A stretch of 64,000 nucleotides of DNA, from positions 45,425,775-45,489,774 of the forward strand of contig NW_019211457.1 in assembly GCF_002443255.2 (NCBI RefSeq), given 5' to 3'. A program made the position numbers and the translations under genes. The stretch is from Varroa destructor. Taxonomy: Eukaryota; Arthropoda; Arachnida; Mesostigmata; Varroidae. Shown here piece by piece: positions 62,740 through 64,000 of this stretch. How positions within the stretch are numbered: the first letter of the stretch is position 1; every line of letters begins with the position of its first letter. Below the pieces are notes generated by a model, which was given only the letters and a program-made list of their open reading frames with translations, did no database searches and was not told the origin of the DNA.

Positions 62740-64000
62740 TGAGTTAGGGCCCTATTCTGAGATGACACGCAGCTAGATCATGCGCTTCTAACAATAAATC
62801 TCCTAATAGACTATAATTTTTATTTTTATTTTTTTCACTAATTCGTCTGCTCAAGTGGCAGAGTGCTCTTTTCTATGAAACTGAAACGTCAAAAGCCCAC
62901 GTGGTACCCTCTCCTGTATCGATCAGTTTTATCAGTCAACATCATCAGCTTGATAGCCCCTGCATCGATAATCACCTGCAACAGCAGGCGGCTGAAATAG
63001 ATGAAAAATTGAAAAAGAACGTAAAAGCCTAAGCCAAAATATATAAAAACAGTTGGTGTTTATTACTGAGGGTCAGCCGATAAGGCGTTATAAAGCGAGA
63101 TATTGCTGTGTGTTTGGATTTATATAGTACTGGAAATAAAAGATCATGAACTAGAGCTGAGAAAGACGAAGGCTCGGATATTATATGGTAGCGGTCTGAA
63201 TTTCGTACTCGAAAGTTTTTGTGCAGGCATCTTTTCAGCGCACTTTTTAACATAACTGCGTAAATTTATCAACCACGCTTAAGACTTGCGTCAGTAATCT
63301 GACGAAGAATCAAAGGGATAGTGGCGGGTGACATAGCTGAAAACATACAAAAAGATTAAAAAAAAAATCGGTACTGGTGTAAAGCTAGTAAAGGCTGTTC
63401 CAGTGTACCTTTAAAAGCATAGAATATTTTTTTGAAATTGAATGCGCGCTTGTACCAACTAGACTCATCAAATCGTAAAGCCAGTGCGCCAAATTTTGAA
63501 CCCGCTATTTATAACTCAAAATTTACTTTGTTCAGCAGCGCAGAATCATAAGCATTTTGGTCAAGAAGCGAATTAGTCAATACTTTGACTGGCACACAGG
63601 AAAAACCTTAGAATCGTGTCTTTTTCGTTCAACATCAAAAAAAAAAAACTACATAACAGAATGACTTATGGTAGAGTACACTTAATCTTGAAGGTGCGGT
63701 GGTTGATTACTATTCGTACCTTTTATTGTGTGCTCTTTTCATTATAGATATGAAGAGCAAAACCTATAGACATGTAGGCAGGATAAGCAATAGCTTTCCT
63801 TATCTGATGTACAACTATTAACAATATGACAATATAACAGTATGGAGGGACATCGTTTACTAAAACATGGCCTTTTGTGTCCTTCGATGGTTTGTACTAT
63901 TAACATATTTCGCTAGAAAGGATTGTCGGATATTTGAAATCATAAAACCCGTTACAAACCTGTCGAACATGTAAAAGTCAGTGCAGTCACTTCTAGAGAA

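Larger units (their letters stand above)
59696..64000 (-). other. Probable upstream intron of the Pur gene, partial
   Basis: The Pur gene needs exons for PUR repeats I and II upstream, meaning higher coordinates on this strand. I scanned to the window end and saw no fragment of those repeats, so this is most simply a large intron that runs off the window. It contains a decayed transposase-like frame (60356-60580) on the opposite strand. A GC-rich, CpG-containing patch at about 62460-62620 differs from its AT-rich surroundings and could be an alternative promoter or leader exon. There is also an (ACT)n microsatellite at 62719-62739. The remainder is AT-rich with no recognised feature. Confidence 0.5.

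Noticed and set aside
1..64000. CRISPR arrays, bacterial operons, rRNA genes
   Set aside because: There are no regularly spaced repeats, no dense co-directional ORFs with ribosome sites and no rRNA-like conserved blocks. The window is eukaryotic nuclear DNA.

Overview
The window looks like nuclear DNA from an animal, probably an arthropod. Coding sequence is sparse and cut into short exons by canonical GT-AG introns of 0.8 to 27 kb. The rest is AT-leaning non-coding DNA with microsatellites, 14-16 nt poly-G/poly-C tracts and SINE-like relics. A mite or tick is my best guess from the large introns and the Gly/His-rich tail of the PUR protein, but nothing in the sequence fixes the clade.

I can support two protein-coding genes, arranged tail to tail. 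On the + strand, a basic helix-loop-helix (bHLH) transcription factor is built from four phase-compatible exons (3016-3051, 30324-30590, 46229-46325, 47987-48234). They encode about 215 residues spread over 45 kb. Exon 1 follows a GC-rich leader or promoter region (about 1784-3015) with an in-frame stop just before the ATG. The bHLH domain is split between exons 2 and 3. I could not assign it to a named bHLH family, and its basic region is atypical.

On the - strand, the last two exons of a Pur-alpha/beta type nucleic-acid-binding protein (59472-about 59695 and 58126-58635) encode PUR repeat III and a long Gly-rich, His-containing tail. PUR repeats I and II were not found between 59.7 kb and the window end, so the gene probably continues beyond 64000.

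Region by region: 1-1.8 kb, no gene seen; 1.8-3.05 kb, leader/promoter and exon 1; 3.05-30.3 kb, giant intron 1 with several GC-rich patches, G-rich tracts and one odd NLS-like open frame; 30.3-48.2 kb, remaining bHLH exons, with a SINE-like element and a perfect 29-bp-arm hairpin inside intron 2; 48.2-58.1 kb, non-coding convergent intergenic DNA with a diverged direct duplication and a tRNA-Arg-like relic; 58.1-64 kb, Pur gene 3' end, with a probable decayed Tc1/mariner transposase fragment upstream of its last two exons.

No CRISPR array, intact mobile element, functional tRNA or rRNA gene was seen. The most interesting items are the unclassified bHLH gene, the perfect hairpin beside the SINE-like unit, and the recurrent poly-G/poly-C tracts.
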